DNA of 64,000 nt from Flavisolibacter tropicus (GCF_001644645.1 NZ_CP011390.1:4729501-4793500), one strand, 5' to 3'. Positions 10,113-19,268 are shown, counted from the first letter of the stretch. A program made the numbers and translations. The notes: a model not told the origin generated them from the sequence alone.

Positions 10113-12017
10113 ATGTGCGGGATAGCCGGATTTGTTGATTTCAGAAATAATAGCAGTGAAGAAATTCTAGCGCGTATGTCTTGCGCTGTACCCCATCGCG
10201 GCCCAGACGGCCAAGGAGTTTACCTGGCACAGGCGCCAACCGCTCAAATTGGCTTGGGGCACCGTCGCTTGTCAATCATAGACCTGAGTACTTCGGCTAA
10301 TCAACCCATGCATTATGAGGGCCTGCACCTTGTATTTAATGGAGAGATTTATAATTATAACGAAATCCGGGACCGGCTGATTGAACTGGGGCATGTTTTT
10401 TCAACGCATTCAGATACAGAGGTGATATTACATAGCTGGAAGGAATGGGGTGAAAATGGAATAGCACAATGGCGGGGTATGTTTGCCATTGCTATTTATG
10501 ATGAAACTAAAAATGAAATAATCTTTATCCGAGACAGAGCGGGGGTTAAGCCTGTCCATTATTATTGGAAAGACGGGTTGTTCCTTTTTGGCTCTGAGTT
10601 GAAGTCTATTGTAGCGCACCCGCATTTTAAAAAGGAAATTAATCGTGATGCTGTAGCTTCCTTCTTGCAGTATGGTTATGTTTCTTATCCGCATTGTATT
10701 TATCAGGATACCTATAAGTTAGCGCCAGGACATCTCTTACGGTTGGATCTTACACAAAAGAAAATAGCCATTCAACAATACTGGAATGTCTATGATTATT
10801 ATAACAAGCCGAAGCTAACCATTGACCTTCCAACGGCTATTGAAGAAACAGAAAAGATTTTGCAGGAGGCATTTCAACTACGCATGGTGGCAGATGTGCC
10901 GGTAGGTGTGTTCTTAAGCGGGGGCTACGATAGTTCATGTGTAACAGCTTTGCTGCAAAAAAACAGCACGGAAAAGATCAAAACCTTCACTATTGGATCA
11001 ACTGCTGATCATTTGAATGAAGCCCCATTTGCCAAAGAAATAGCAAACCGATTAGGGACCGACCACACAGAATATTATTGTACCCACCAGGAGGCTTTGG
11101 AGATCATTCCCGAGTTGCCTTTTTATTATGACGAACCCTTTGCTGATAGCAGTGCCATTCCTACGATCTTAGTGAGCCGGATGGCCCGTAAAAAGGTGAC
11201 AGTTGCGTTATCGGCAGATGCCGGTGATGAAATATTTGCAGGGTACAACCGCTATGATTATATAAGCCGTTATGGGCAGCGTTTACAGTCCATTCCAAAA
11301 CCCTTCCGTAAGCTGGCTGCAGCGGCTATGGAAAGTATTTCTTCTGAAAGCTTACCTTATCTACGCAACAAACGGAATTTTCACAGTCGCTACGATAAGC
11401 TAAAAAACTTGTTGAATGATCCTTCCACCTCGCAACTCCTGAAAAATTTAAGCCATGTATTCTCACAAAAAGATATAGAAGCAATTTTTCAACTACGTGT
11501 ACAGGAATTACAGACAGCGCACGACAGCACCGAGCTGAAACCATTGTTTAGTGATCCATTATCATATATGATGGCTATCGACTATCAAACCTATATGGTA
11601 GATGATATTTTGCAGAAGGTAGATCGGGCTACAATGTCAACCAGTTTAGAAGGCAGGGAGCCTTTTCTGGACCAACACATAATTGAGTGGGCCGCACAAC
11701 TTCCATCAGATTATAAATACCACCAGGGTCAGAAAAAATACATACTAAAACAGATAGTCCATAAATATATACCTCAAGAGGTAATGGAACGTCCTAAAAT
11801 GGGCTTTGCTATACCGGTAGAGTCATGGCTGACTAATGAATTAAAAGAGTTGGTTCAATATTATCTGAGTGAAGCAAAGCTAAATGAACACAACCTGTTC
11901 AACATTTCACAGGTTAAAAAGCTAACAGATGAATTCTTTAGCGGCCGCACCGAAAAATACCTGAAGATCTGGCACCTGTTGATGTTTCAGATGTGGTATG
12001 AAAAGTGGATGGCCTAG
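10113..12017 (+). CDS. asnB: AsnB-type glutamine-dependent amidotransferase
   Basis: The start is set at the ATG at 10113 because the mature enzyme needs Cys2 as the glutaminase nucleophile (MCGIAGFVDF); a TTG 21 bp upstream would bury it. The protein has 634 residues. The N-terminal Ntn glutaminase domain shows HRGPDGQGVY, LVFNGEIYNY and SDTEVILHSW. The C-terminal synthetase domain has the PP-loop SGGYDSSCVTALL and SADAGDEIFAGYNRY. The chemistry is ATP-dependent transfer of ammonia from glutamine to a carboxylate. It may make asparagine, but in polysaccharide loci such paralogs often amidate uronic acids (for example WbpS-type proteins), so the symbol marks the family rather than a proven substrate. 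Confidence 0.85.
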   Translation: MCGIAGFVDFRNNSSEEILARMSCAVPHRGPDGQGVYLAQAPTAQIGLGHRRLSIIDLSTSANQPMHYEGLHLVFNGEIYNYNEIRDRLIELGHVFSTHSDTEVILHSWKEWGENGIAQWRGMFAIAIYDETKNEIIFIRDRAGVKPVHYYWKDGLFLFGSELKSIVAHPHFKKEINRDAVASFLQYGYVSYPHCIYQDTYKLAPGHLLRLDLTQKKIAIQQYWNVYDYYNKPKLTIDLPTAIEETEKILQEAFQLRMVADVPVGVFLSGGYDSSCVTALLQKNSTEKIKTFTIGSTADHLNEAPFAKEIANRLGTDHTEYYCTHQEALEIIPELPFYYDEPFADSSAIPTILVSRMARKKVTVALSADAGDEIFAGYNRYDYISRYGQRLQSIPKPFRKLAAAAMESISSESLPYLRNKRNFHSRYDKLKNLLNDPSTSQLLKNLSHVFSQKDIEAIFQLRVQELQTAHDSTELKPLFSDPLSYMMAIDYQTYMVDDILQKVDRATMSTSLEGREPFLDQHIIEWAAQLPSDYKYHQGQKKYILKQIVHKYIPQEVMERPKMGFAIPVESWLTNELKELVQYYLSEAKLNEHNLFNISQVKKLTDEFFSGRTEKYLKIWHLLMFQMWYEKWMA

Positions 12018-12080
12018 TAAGAATGCTTGAATGCATAGCCAGTAATACTGATTTTTTACATAATAACTATCGACTCTTTT

Positions 12081-13328
12081 TTGAAAAAAGTACTATACAT
12101 TACCTATGATGGCCTCACTGACCCCTTAGGTCAATCGCAGATTTTGCCTTACTTGCGACATTTGTCTCAGCAAGGCTATCAGTTTACCATCTTGAGCTTT
12201 GAGAAAAAGGCCCGGTATCAAAAAGAAGGTGCATTGATCAAATCAATAACTGAAAGTTATGGAATCAATTGGGCACCTCTTTTCTTTACGGCCAATCCTC
12301 CCATACTCTCCAAAATGTATGACCGGCATCAAATGTGGCAAACGGTGCTTTCATTACATAAAAAGCACAAGTTCGATTTAACGCACTGCCGGAGTTATAT
12401 AGCCGCAGAAATGGGCTTGCGTTTGAAACAACGGTTTGGTGTGAAGTTTTTATTTGACATGCGGGGTTTCTGGGCTGATGAAAAAGTAGACAACGGGCAG
12501 TGGAATCTTAAGAAACCTTTGTATAAGTACATTTACCAACACTATAAAAAGAAAGAAGCTGAGTTTTTACTAAAGGCAGATGGTATCGTATCATTGACCC
12601 AGGCTGGTAAGGAGTATATACTTGGTCAGAAAGCATACCGGAATCTATCTATATCAGTTATTCCCTGTTGCGCTGATTTGCAGCATTTTAATTACCAGGC
12701 AGTGTCAGAAGAGGAGGTGAACAAGCAAAAAGCGCATTTAGGTATTCCGGCTCAGGCTAAGGTGATCACTTATTTGGGATCTGTAGGAGGGTGGTATATG
12801 ACAAAGGAAATGTTTGATTTCTTTGCCTTACTGTCTGCAAAGTATCCGGAGTATGTAATGCTGGTACTTACAAAAGATGATCCGGAAATTGTAAAACAAG
12901 AAGCAGAAAGAAGTGGCGTTTTGCCAGAAAAGCTTTTTGTAACTTATTCTACCCGGCAACAATTGCCAGCCTATTTAGGAATGTGTGAAAGCAGTGTATT
13001 CTTTATCCGCCCCACTTTTTCTAAAAAGGCATCTTCTCCTACCAAGCATGCCGAATTGATGGGTATGGGCATTCCTGTTGTTTGTAACGATATTGGCGAT
13101 ACCGGAAATATCATTCACGCCACCCAAACAGGTATTTTAATAAACAAATTTGATCGTGAAGAGTTGGTCAATGGTGTTGAACAATACGAACGTCTTCAGG
13201 AAGTGAGTAAAGCCACTATACGAGCCAGCGCACAACAGCTGTTTGATTTAGAGGCAGGGTCAGAAAAATACCTACAATTGTATCGAACTATATTGGAAAA
13301 CCCAAAGGCTCCAACTAATTATAGCTAA
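12081..13328 (+). CDS. GT4 glycosyltransferase with a TTG start
   Basis: A 415-residue GT-B enzyme. The conserved N-terminus (KKVLYITYDGLTDPLGQSQ) begins right after a TTG at 12081 and no in-frame ATG lies nearby, so TTG is very likely the real start. Later blocks are FDLTHCRSYIAAEMGL, FDMRGFWADEKVDNG and VITYLGSVGGWYMTKEM, with SSPTKHAELMGMGIPVVCNDIGD as the GT4 donor-binding region. The stop overlaps the next start by one base (TAATG), which indicates translational coupling with the following GT4 gene. Sugar specificity is unknown. Confidence 0.88.
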   Translation: MKKVLYITYDGLTDPLGQSQILPYLRHLSQQGYQFTILSFEKKARYQKEGALIKSITESYGINWAPLFFTANPPILSKMYDRHQMWQTVLSLHKKHKFDLTHCRSYIAAEMGLRLKQRFGVKFLFDMRGFWADEKVDNGQWNLKKPLYKYIYQHYKKKEAEFLLKADGIVSLTQAGKEYILGQKAYRNLSISVIPCCADLQHFNYQAVSEEEVNKQKAHLGIPAQAKVITYLGSVGGWYMTKEMFDFFALLSAKYPEYVMLVLTKDDPEIVKQEAERSGVLPEKLFVTYSTRQQLPAYLGMCESSVFFIRPTFSKKASSPTKHAELMGMGIPVVCNDIGDTGNIIHATQTGILINKFDREELVNGVEQYERLQEVSKATIRASAQQLFDLEAGSEKYLQLYRTILENPKAPTNYS

Positions 13329-14407
13329 TGCCAGAAAAGAAACGCGTTTTATTTTTAGTGCCCTATCCCTTACATCGGGCGCCCTCTCAACGATTTCGAG
13401 TGGAGTTATTTTTGCCTATACTGAAACAACAGGGTGTTAATTACCGGCTTAGGCCATTTATGGACGAAGCCACATGGGAGGTGCTTTATAAATCGGGTTC
13501 TCCACTGCAAAAAGTATGGGGGGTTGTGAAAGGCTTTATTAAAAGGATAAAGGATGTTGTATTTATAGTGCCACAATACGATTATATTTTTATTCACCGC
13601 GAAGCCACTCCTATTGGCCCTCCTATAGTAGAATTTATTGTCAGTAAGCTATGGCGTAAGAAAATTATTTATGATTTTGACGACGCCATTTGGATTCCTA
13701 ATACAACACAAGAGAATAAAATAGTTAATTGGGTAAAGGCCTTTTGGAAAGTAAAGTATATCTGCAAATGGTCTTACAAGGTTGTAGGAGGAAATGACTA
13801 CTTATGCCAATTTGCAAAGCAATACAACAAGAATGTTGTTCTTATTCCTACATGCGTAGATACAGTAAATCAACATAATCAATTAAAAGAACAGCAGACC
13901 GAAAGGGTTGTAATTGGGTGGACAGGTAGCCATTCTACAATGAAGTTCTTAGATGAGATAATAGAAGTATTATCCAGGATAACGGAAGAATTTAATGTTG
14001 ATATACTCATCATTTCAAATAAAGCACCACAGTTCACAATAAAGAACTTACGCTTTATCCCTTGGCAGGAAGCTACAGAGGTTGAAGATCTGCTGCAAAT
14101 GAACATAGGGGTAATGCCATTAGAGGCAGATCCATGGTGTGAAGGCAAGTGTGGATTTAAATTGATTCAATACATGGCATTGGGTATACCAGCTGTAGCA
14201 AGTCCCATTGGTGTAAATAAGCAAATTATCGATGAGGGGCAAAATGGATTTCTCTGTAACACAAAAGAAGAATGGTATAACACAATCGCCCTCTTAATTC
14301 AGGATGTAGAAAAAAGACGCTTATTAGGGACAAAAGGACAAGCAAAAATTAAGGCACAATTCAGTATTCAGGCTAATGCCGGGGCTTTCGTTGACCTTTT
14401 CAATTGA
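13328..14407 (+). CDS. GT4 glycosyltransferase
   Basis: A 359-residue GT-B protein. The N-terminus (RVLFLVPYPLHRAPSQRFRV) and KKIIYDFDDAIWIPN are hallmarks of a GT4 subgroup found in exopolysaccharide clusters. The C-terminal half has VVIGWTGSHSTMKFLDEI, IGVMPLEADPWCEGKCGFKL and MALGIPAVASPIGVNKQII. Its ATG overlaps the previous stop by one base. Its last 40 bp overlap the 3' end of the oppositely oriented membrane-protein gene (14368-15813), so the two coding regions share sequence on both strands, an arrangement that leaves no room for a terminator between them. Confidence 0.87.
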   Translation: MPEKKRVLFLVPYPLHRAPSQRFRVELFLPILKQQGVNYRLRPFMDEATWEVLYKSGSPLQKVWGVVKGFIKRIKDVVFIVPQYDYIFIHREATPIGPPIVEFIVSKLWRKKIIYDFDDAIWIPNTTQENKIVNWVKAFWKVKYICKWSYKVVGGNDYLCQFAKQYNKNVVLIPTCVDTVNQHNQLKEQQTERVVIGWTGSHSTMKFLDEIIEVLSRITEEFNVDILIISNKAPQFTIKNLRFIPWQEATEVEDLLQMNIGVMPLEADPWCEGKCGFKLIQYMALGIPAVASPIGVNKQIIDEGQNGFLCNTKEEWYNTIALLIQDVEKRRLLGTKGQAKIKAQFSIQANAGAFVDLFN

Positions 14408-15813
14408 GGTATAGGATTTCTTTGAGCTAGCTTATCATAATTTAAAATGATCATTAAAAAGGCGCCATAAAAGGGTAAACAAGGAATTTTATAACGCGAA
14501 AGAGAACCGAAGTTATAAGATGATATGCCCACCGCAAACGCAAAGATTAGTGAGAAGATAAGGCAGAATAAGAGATTAGGGTCTTTGGCTATTAGTTTAA
14601 AAGTATTTAATACTCCTCTCTTCCGGAAAGCTTTAAATGTAAAGTAAGCGAATAGTACAGCTTCTATGGCTGAAAGAAATACAATCACCTTTCGTGCTTC
14701 CCAAGGAAAGGGACGGAACAAGGTTACCACAACAGCTTGGGGAAACTTCTTTATCATACCACCTATACTGGGATCAAACTCTCCTAAATCATAAGCAGAA
14801 CCTTCATCTCGCCCTGATACATAATAGATCCATTGGCGAGTAGTTTCTGCTGTTTTAGCAATGTTGTCCAAAGAATATCGTTGCAGCTCTTGGGCAAATA
14901 GCCGGGTAAAGAAAAGAAAGCCCACAATGGCAATCCCAATAAAAGCAATCCTGGTAAGGAAACGTAAAGCCGTTGATTGTATCCTGGAAGAATAGATGGT
15001 TAGTAGCCAAATAGAAAGGGCGGGCATAAAGCCAAGAAGAATGTAGATTTTGATCAAAAAGATGGAAAAGAAACTAAGGATCAAAAGCGTTACATTTTTG
15101 ACTGAAAAATCTGCGTAAATAAAAATTCTAAAAGTGGTATATGTTAGCCAGCCTAAGCCAAACATACATACGGTGTCTTTGAATATCGCCGATCCCCACA
15201 CAAAGGTGCTGGGAATAAAAAGGAAGGCTATGGCTAGCTCTTTATAGATCTTAGGGTATAAATTGGCAAAGGTTCTATACATGGCCCAAACACCTGTAAA
15301 AGAGAAAAAGGCAAAGAAGAGGGCTATGGGCAAATAAGTAGTGCCGGTAAACAAGCCAAAAACAGCTGCTATGGCTGCAACTGAATAAGAGGCAGGATCT
15401 CTATACCATTCCATTTGAGAGACGTAGGGATAAAGTTCTGGATTGGTTTCAACTGATTGTCTTGTTATCAATTTAAACCAGGTGGTAAATGAATCCTGTA
15501 AAGAAGAATTAATGATCTTGGTATGCGTAAAGTAATTAAATGTATCTCCGCCGCCATAGTAGTATTGATAGACCAGTGCAATAAAGATGGCTCCGCCAAA
15601 TTTTACATACAATCCTTTCATGAAATATTCCCGTAATGGATGGCCCAAGGGATAACGCTTATCGCGCATCCGCTTGGCAATGGCTGTTAGTATCAGAAAG
15701 TAAATTGGTGTAAGTAGGAAGTCCCAGATAGTTAAATACTGCACAGGCTTGATTTCTTCAAAGGCGAAAATAACGTTTTCGTGCCGCTGATATTTGATTT
15801 TACTTTCTTTCAT
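14368..15813 (-). CDS. Polytopic membrane protein, possible polysaccharide polymerase
   Basis: A 481-residue protein with roughly ten to eleven hydrophobic segments (about residues 28-46, 75-90, 145-178, 193-210, 238-272, 285-307 and several near the C-terminus), a cytoplasmic-looking basic loop (AKRMRDKRYPLGHPLREYF) and a long extracytoplasmic loop around 310-360. No family was recognised with certainty. The topology, size and place in a glycosyltransferase locus that lacks an obvious Wzy suggest an O-antigen-polymerase or ligase-like role, but this is inference. It is the only minus-strand gene of the locus, overlaps the preceding gene's end by 40 bp and starts 27 bp from the next plus-strand start. 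Confidence 0.7.
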   Translation of the reverse strand: MKESKIKYQRHENVIFAFEEIKPVQYLTIWDFLLTPIYFLILTAIAKRMRDKRYPLGHPLREYFMKGLYVKFGGAIFIALVYQYYYGGGDTFNYFTHTKIINSSLQDSFTTWFKLITRQSVETNPELYPYVSQMEWYRDPASYSVAAIAAVFGLFTGTTYLPIALFFAFFSFTGVWAMYRTFANLYPKIYKELAIAFLFIPSTFVWGSAIFKDTVCMFGLGWLTYTTFRIFIYADFSVKNVTLLILSFFSIFLIKIYILLGFMPALSIWLLTIYSSRIQSTALRFLTRIAFIGIAIVGFLFFTRLFAQELQRYSLDNIAKTAETTRQWIYYVSGRDEGSAYDLGEFDPSIGGMIKKFPQAVVVTLFRPFPWEARKVIVFLSAIEAVLFAYFTFKAFRKRGVLNTFKLIAKDPNLLFCLIFSLIFAFAVGISSYNFGSLSRYKIPCLPFYGAFLMIILNYDKLAQRNPIPQLKRSTKAPALA

Positions 15814-15840
15814 TCCCTTATTTTCGCTATCCTTAACAAA

Positions 15841-17037
15841 ATGCCCAGAGTTTTACGCATATTAAATCGACTGGCCGTAGGCGGCCCCGTGCTGAATGCA
15901 ACGTACCTGACAAAGTACCTGGCTCCTGAATTTGAAACCATTTTGGTGGTTGGAGAGCGGGAAAGTCATGAAAAAAGTGCTGATCATCTTACTGAAGCTT
16001 TAGGGATTGAATGTGTGACCATTGAAGGAATGGGTCGGTCAATTAACCCCACTTCTGACTATGTGGCCTATCAAAAGCTCAAGAAGCTAATAAAGGACTA
16101 TAAGCCGGATATCGTACATACCCATGCCGCTAAGCCCGGCGCTATCGGGCGATTGGCAGCTTCGGCGGTCAAGGTGCCAGTAATTGTACATACCTTTCAT
16201 GGCCACGTATTCCATTCTTACTTTAATTCCTTAAAGTCTAACTTCTTTATCCAGACAGAGCGATTCTTAGCCCGAAAGAGTGATGCTATTATTGCCATTA
16301 GTAATCAGCAGCATAAAGAGCTAACCGAAGAGTTCCGGATAGCGCCTAAGGAAAAGTTTCGTGTTATACCGCTAGGCCTGGATCTGGACAAATTTCAAAC
16401 CAACCAGGAAGAAAAACGAAAACAGTTCCGTAAAGCCTTTGGTTTGGCTGATGATGAAATTGCTATTGGTATTATCGGTCGCCTGGTGCCGGTTAAGAAT
16501 CATATCCTTTTCTTGCATGCGCTCAAGCATCTATTGAATAATACATCCAAAAAGGTAAAGGCATTTATTATTGGTGATGGAGAAACCCGCCATTCCTTAG
16601 AAACGCTGGCAAAGCAACTTGGGATTGCCTACAGTACTGAAAAAGATACCAATCACGTTAATTCATTAGTATTTACATCCTGGCGGAGCGATGTAGATTA
16701 CATTATGGCAGGTGTGGATATTGTTACTTTAACTTCTTTTAATGAAGGTACCCCCGTAAGTTTGATAGAAGCACAGGCTGCCAATAAACCCATTGTCTCT
16801 ACTCGAGTAGGAGGAATCAGTGATATTTTGCTTGAGGGTGAAACCGGCCTGCTAGCCGATGTGCAAGATGAGGCTACCTTTGCGCAGCACTTGTTACAGT
16901 TGGTAAACGACGATGCACTCCGTTTACGCCTAGGTGCTAACAGTCGCGCGCATGTAATGCAGCGATTTAGTTACCAGCGACTGATGCGCGATATGTCGGC
17001 GCTTTACAATGAACTGCTTGAAAAGAAAAAGGGATAG
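15841..17037 (+). CDS. GT4 glycosyltransferase
   Basis: A 398-residue GT-B enzyme counted from the ATG at 15841. An in-frame ATG at 15781 would lie inside the divergent gene and adds residues unlike the family, so it was not used. Motifs are PRVLRILNRLAVGGPVLNA, DIVHTHAAKPGAIGRLAA, IIGRLVPVKNHILFLHAL and TLTSFNEGTPVSLIEAQAA, the last with the E-x7-E donor motif. This subgroup often transfers the first or second sugar onto the lipid-linked intermediate. It ends 2 bp before the PHP phosphatase gene, so the two form a pair, probably with a promoter in the 27-bp divergent gap or inside the flanking genes. Confidence 0.88.
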   Translation: MPRVLRILNRLAVGGPVLNATYLTKYLAPEFETILVVGERESHEKSADHLTEALGIECVTIEGMGRSINPTSDYVAYQKLKKLIKDYKPDIVHTHAAKPGAIGRLAASAVKVPVIVHTFHGHVFHSYFNSLKSNFFIQTERFLARKSDAIIAISNQQHKELTEEFRIAPKEKFRVIPLGLDLDKFQTNQEEKRKQFRKAFGLADDEIAIGIIGRLVPVKNHILFLHALKHLLNNTSKKVKAFIIGDGETRHSLETLAKQLGIAYSTEKDTNHVNSLVFTSWRSDVDYIMAGVDIVTLTSFNEGTPVSLIEAQAANKPIVSTRVGGISDILLEGETGLLADVQDEATFAQHLLQLVNDDALRLRLGANSRAHVMQRFSYQRLMRDMSALYNELLEKKKG

Positions 17038-17039
17038 AT

Positions 17040-17768
17040 ATGTTTTTCTGGAAAAAGAAAACTGAGCCGGTTGATCTTTCTTGGTTAGGTGTGGATATGC
17101 ATTCGCATCTAATTCCTGGTATTGACGACGGCTCTCCGGATATGGCCAGCAGTATTGCGCTTATTAAAGATTTGCAGCAATTGGGCTATCGCAAGCTTAT
17201 CACCACACCTCATATTTTATCCGGACTTTATCCTAACACGCCTGAAATAATTCAAAGTGGCCTTGCTGAAGTGAAACAGGAGCTTGCTGCCCAGAAGATC
17301 AATATTGATATACATGCCGCCGCTGAATACTTTATCGACGAACAGTTTCAGGAACAGCTTAGTGAAAAAATACCTTTATTAACACTTAAAGACAACTTAG
17401 TGTTGGTAGAGTTCTCTATGATTACTGCTCCTTTGGATCTGCAGGACGTACTGTTTGAAATGCAGCTACAGCACTACCAGCCCATCATTGCACACCCGGA
17501 GCGTTATGTATACCTGCGCAGCCGGCTGGAGTTTTTTGAAGAATTGAAGCACGCTGGCGCGCACCTACAGCTGAATTTGCTTTCGCTAACCGGGCACTAT
17601 GGCGTACATGTGCGGGAATTAGCGGAATACTTACTTAAGAATGGCCTATATGACTATGCGGGAACTGACTTACATGGGCCCCGCCATATTGAAAAATTAA
17701 AAACCCTTTCCTCTTCTCCATTATATTCCATTTTAAAAGACGCCAATCTTAAAAATACCAGCCTGTAA
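17040..17768 (+). CDS. PHP-domain protein tyrosine phosphatase (CpsB/YwqE type)
   Basis: A 242-residue protein of the polymerase-and-histidinol-phosphatase fold. Metal-binding motifs are visible in order: DMHSHLIPGIDDGS (residues about 19-32), TTPHILSG, AAEYFID, IIAHPERYVYL and TDLHGPRH near the end. Members such as CpsB and YwqE remove phosphate from tyrosines of the bacterial tyrosine kinase that controls polysaccharide chain length and export. That kinase (Wzc/BY-kinase) is not in the window. The gene follows a GT4 gene by 2 bp and closes the polysaccharide locus, so it is likely the regulatory phosphatase of this system. Confidence 0.9.
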   Translation: MFFWKKKTEPVDLSWLGVDMHSHLIPGIDDGSPDMASSIALIKDLQQLGYRKLITTPHILSGLYPNTPEIIQSGLAEVKQELAAQKINIDIHAAAEYFIDEQFQEQLSEKIPLLTLKDNLVLVEFSMITAPLDLQDVLFEMQLQHYQPIIAHPERYVYLRSRLEFFEELKHAGAHLQLNLLSLTGHYGVHVRELAEYLLKNGLYDYAGTDLHGPRHIEKLKTLSSSPLYSILKDANLKNTSL

Positions 17769-18027
17769 CCGCAGATCGGTAGATTTTAGAATAGATAGAT
17801 AGTGCATGAAGTTCAGAGAATAACACAATGTGGTTTAGTGTTCTTTATGCTTCCTAGCGCTTTCCCATCTTTGTAGTTTCCTCTCCTTAAATTTTAATCA
17901 TTTGCCTCTTATTTATCAACAAATAAACCTGTGAACCGGTAAGCTGCAAATTTTCCTACTCATCTTCATTAATCTATAAATCCTAGTTCTCTCAACTTTT
18001 TTTTATTTTGTTTGTCATTATTAGCTG

Positions 18028-18900
18028 ATGGGATTTACAATTAAAGAATTGGAGACATTGTCGGGTATCAAAGCCCACACCATTCGTATTTGGGAGCAAC
18101 GTTACCATTTTTTAAAGCCTACGCGTACTTCTACCAACATACGCACCTATAGTAATGAGGAGCTCAAAACCATCCTTACAGTTGCCCTACTCAACAAACA
18201 TGGATATAAGATCTCCCGTATTGATACCATGCCGCCCGAGCAGCGCAACAAGGAAGTGATTAATTTATCTTCTGAAGAAGCGCAGAATGAATATTTAGTG
18301 AATGAGCTGATTAGTGCAATGATAGATCTGGATATTTATGGGTATGAAACACTCTTGAATGATTGTATTCAACGGGTGGGCATTGAAGCCACTATTAAAA
18401 CCATCATTTTCTCGTTTTTGGAAAAGATTGGAATTCTTTGGCAAACAGGCCATATCAACCCGGCTCATGAACATATTGTTTCTAACATAATTCGTCAGAA
18501 GCTGGTGGTAGCTATTGAAGGATTGCCATTCCCTGAGCAGCAAAAGCCATTGTTGCTATTGTTGTTACCAGAAGATGAGCATCATGAGTTAGGGCTTTTG
18601 TTCGTTTATTACCTGCTCAAGCAAAGAGGTTTGCCGGTTATCTATTTAGGCGCCAATGTGCCCTTAAAAGATGCGCAATATGTAATTAGTCTAAAACAGC
18701 CAGATCATATATATCTTCATTTAACGTCATCTCCTTCAAAGGCCAGTTTCCAAAAATACCTGAAAGGCCTAGCGGCTTCCAATTCGTCTAGTAAAGTAGT
18801 GCTTTCTGGCCATATTGCCGAGAGTTTTCCAGGCATAAATGGGCAGTTACTACCGCTGCATACGTTGTCTCAAGCTATTACTTATATATCTTCTCTGTAA
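18028..18900 (+). CDS. CarH/LitR-type B12-dependent photoreceptor repressor
   Basis: A 290-residue protein. Residues 1-70 form a MerR-type winged helix (FTIKELETLSGIKAHTIRIWEQRY). Residues about 90-165 match the helical cobalamin-capping domain and carry the W-x9-EH motif (W138, E148, H149) seen in CarH proteins. Residues 175-290 form the Rossmann cobalamin-binding domain with an E-x-H-x-x-G motif (E184, H186, G189), where H186 would be the lower axial ligand. Known relatives bind adenosylcobalamin in the dark, tetramerise on DNA and release it when light breaks the Co-C bond. The residue after W138 is Gln139, where Thermus CarH has the histidine that ligates cobalt after light. The adjoining carotenoid genes fit the role of photoprotective regulator. 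Confidence 0.9.
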   Translation: MGFTIKELETLSGIKAHTIRIWEQRYHFLKPTRTSTNIRTYSNEELKTILTVALLNKHGYKISRIDTMPPEQRNKEVINLSSEEAQNEYLVNELISAMIDLDIYGYETLLNDCIQRVGIEATIKTIIFSFLEKIGILWQTGHINPAHEHIVSNIIRQKLVVAIEGLPFPEQQKPLLLLLLPEDEHHELGLLFVYYLLKQRGLPVIYLGANVPLKDAQYVISLKQPDHIYLHLTSSPSKASFQKYLKGLAASNSSSKVVLSGHIAESFPGINGQLLPLHTLSQAITYISSL

Positions 18901-19030
18901 TGACTGCCTGATAGTGTCTTTATTCTTGCGTTTAGCTGATATAAAGGGTGGCAAACCACGTATGGCTACCTAATTCCTCTCGGTCATATTGTTGTACTAA
19001 TCTTTATTAATACATCTAAATCATTCTATT

Positions 19031-19107
19031 AAGCCGTATATAAGCCGTCTCTTTATAGGGGCAGCTTATAGGCGGTTTATATACGGCTTATATACAGGTT
19101 ATATACG
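19031..19107. repeat. 11-bp-period repeat array, possible CarH operator
   Basis: Seven consecutive 11-bp units fill 19031-19107. The last four (starting 19064, 19075, 19086, 19097) share GNTTATATACG, the first reading GCTTATAGGCG. The first two units carry the complement of the same word, so 19031-19047 and 19073-19089 form an inverted repeat with one mismatch. Thermus CarH binds tandem 11-bp direct repeats, so this may be the operator of the adjacent regulator. It could also be a member of the short-period intergenic repeats seen elsewhere in the window (58883-58981). Confidence 0.6.
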
Positions 19108-19244
19108 GGATATTGCTGAAAAATGAGATGAGTATAGGGGATTTACAAGCCTGCTGCCTTTTCTAATTTTCTTGTATCAAGCCTTATTTATAGGTAGCCT
19201 GTATGCTCATTTTCTAAGAATAACTAAGGACTGAATAATAGTTG

Positions 19245-19268
19245 AGCCAATGCTATGATGGCTTTTTT
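19245..19268 (+). terminator. Weak terminator-like hairpin before the sigma gene
   Basis: AGCCA at 19245-19249 pairs with TGGCT at 19259-19263 and is followed by a run of T. The stem is only 5 bp, so termination would be weak. It could end the CarH-like transcript or act as an attenuator for anything read through from the repeat array. Confidence 0.35.

Noticed and set aside
19031..19107. CRISPR array
   Set aside because: Repeats are 11 bp with no spacers and no cas genes are present anywhere in the window.
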